Origin: Betaproteobacteria bacterium
GTDB taxonomy: Bacteria; Pseudomonadota; Gammaproteobacteria; Burkholderiales; SG8-39
Assembly: GCA_029865405.1 (NCBI GenBank)
Contig: JAOUGZ010000145.1
Location: 1 to 6,783, forward strand
Direction: 5' to 3'
DNA: 6,783 nt
Shown: positions 6,235 through 6,783 of the stretch, piece after piece
Layout: the number at the start of each line of letters is the position of its first letter
Numbering within the stretch: the first letter of the stretch is position 1
Position numbers and translations under genes: made by a program
The notes under the pieces: model-generated
Databases searched by the model: none
Seen by the model: the letters and a program-made list of their open reading frames with translations, nothing else
What the model was told of the DNA's origin: nothing

Positions 6235-6783
6235 TGGCGCCGTGGCGCTACCTCGGCGCGCTCGGCTTCGCGCTGTTCTGGGTGCTCGCCGCGAGCGGCA
6301 TCTACCTCTATATCCGCTTCGACACCAGCGTTGCCGGCGCCTACGACTCGATCGGCGAGCTGGAGTGGTGGTTCGGCGGCATGCTGAGGAGCATGCACCG
6401 CTACGCCGCCGACGCCTTCGTCGTCGTTGTCGCGCTGCACATCGTGCGGGAATTGCTTGCGGGACGTTTCCGCGGCTTTCGCGCCTTCACCTGGATCTCG
6501 GGCGTGCCGCTGGTGTGGCTGCTCTACGCCTCGGGCATCGTCGGCTACTGGCTGGTGTGGGACGCGCGCGCGCAGTTCTCGGCGCAGGCGACCGCCGAAT
6601 GGCTGCTCGCGCTGGGCATCGGCGCGGAGCCGATGGCGCGCAACTTCCTCGGCGCGGAGAGCATCACCGACCGCCTGTTCTCGCTGTTCGTGTTCCTGCA
6701 CATCGGCCTGCCGCTCGCGTTGCTCGCCGGCATGTGGGTGCACGTGCAGCGCCTGGGGCGGCCCGCGACCGTCGCGCCGCGCG
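6207..6783 (+). CDS. Second four-histidine cytochrome b, N-terminal part (3' end missing)
   Basis: The open frame runs off the right edge after 192 codons. It is a paralogue of the cytochrome b part of the upstream fusion: both share the SGxYLY, TSVxGAYDS, LRSxHRYAxD, RGFR, LxYASGI and RLFSL patterns. Haem ligands, counted from ATG 6207, are H64/H78 and H165/H179, again H-x13-H twice. Helices lie at about 17-36, 62-80, 97-116 and 158-179. The ATG at 6207 lies in the loop of the inverted repeat, so residues 2-9 (KNEVCPYF) are encoded by the repeat arm. Homology with the fusion begins near residue 14 (RYLG), so about 18 residues found in the paralogue's N-terminus are missing. No ribosome site precedes this ATG; a GTG at 6156 in the same frame is an alternative. 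Whether a reductase domain follows cannot be seen. Confidence 0.85.
   Translation, partial: MKNEVCPYFLAPWRYLGALGFALFWVLAASGIYLYIRFDTSVAGAYDSIGELEWWFGGMLRSMHRYAADAFVVVVALHIVRELLAGRFRGFRAFTWISGVPLVWLLYASGIVGYWLVWDARAQFSAQATAEWLLALGIGAEPMARNFLGAESITDRLFSLFVFLHIGLPLALLAGMWVHVQRLGRPATVAPR

Overview
The window is about 6.8 kb of very GC-rich, densely coding DNA with every credible gene on the + strand. Third codon positions are strongly G/C, neighbouring genes overlap or nearly touch, and the proteins resemble respiratory proteins of Proteobacteria, most likely a betaproteobacterium (an inference from style and gene families, not from a marker gene). No rRNA, tRNA, CRISPR array, transposase gene or c-type haem motif (CxxCH) was seen.

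Left part (1-3723): a haem-copper oxidoreductase operon. It holds the 3' end of a CuA-bearing subunit II, a full catalytic subunit I, a haem O synthase (cyoE/ctaB) and a membrane-anchored SCO/SenC copper chaperone. Subunit I aligns with the B-type (ba3-like) family and keeps all six haem and CuB histidines. However, the position of the tyrosine normally cross-linked to a CuB histidine is glutamine (HSSQQ instead of HPxxY), and helix VIII carries Glu-Gln where ba3 oxidases have K-channel residues. With the order subunit II - subunit I - SenC, this points to a nitric oxide reductase of the B-family-related kind (sNOR/NorSY-SenC-like or eNOR-like) rather than an ordinary oxygen reductase. That is an inference.

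Right part (3768-6783): after a 44-base gap with a possible FNR/DNR-type half-palindrome comes a 636-residue fusion of a four-histidine cytochrome b, a plant-type [2Fe-2S] ferredoxin and an FAD/NAD(P) ferredoxin-reductase module. Then follow a small anchored protein of unknown function and the start of a second, paralogous four-histidine cytochrome b that runs off the window. The fusion could move electrons between the quinone pool and NAD(P)H across or within the membrane. The second cytochrome b may be its dimer partner.

Between the small protein and the second cytochrome b lies a perfect 25-bp-arm inverted repeat (6177-6234), AT-rich against its surroundings and resembling a REP/MITE-type palindrome. 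It supplies the last two bases of the upstream stop codon, and the only ATG that opens the downstream gene close to its homologous start sits in its hairpin loop. This suggests an insertion exactly at a gene junction that rewrote both gene ends.

Together the genes look like a respiratory module: a quinone/NAD(P)H-linked cytochrome b complex beside a terminal reductase that takes electrons through CuA, with its own haem and copper assembly factors.
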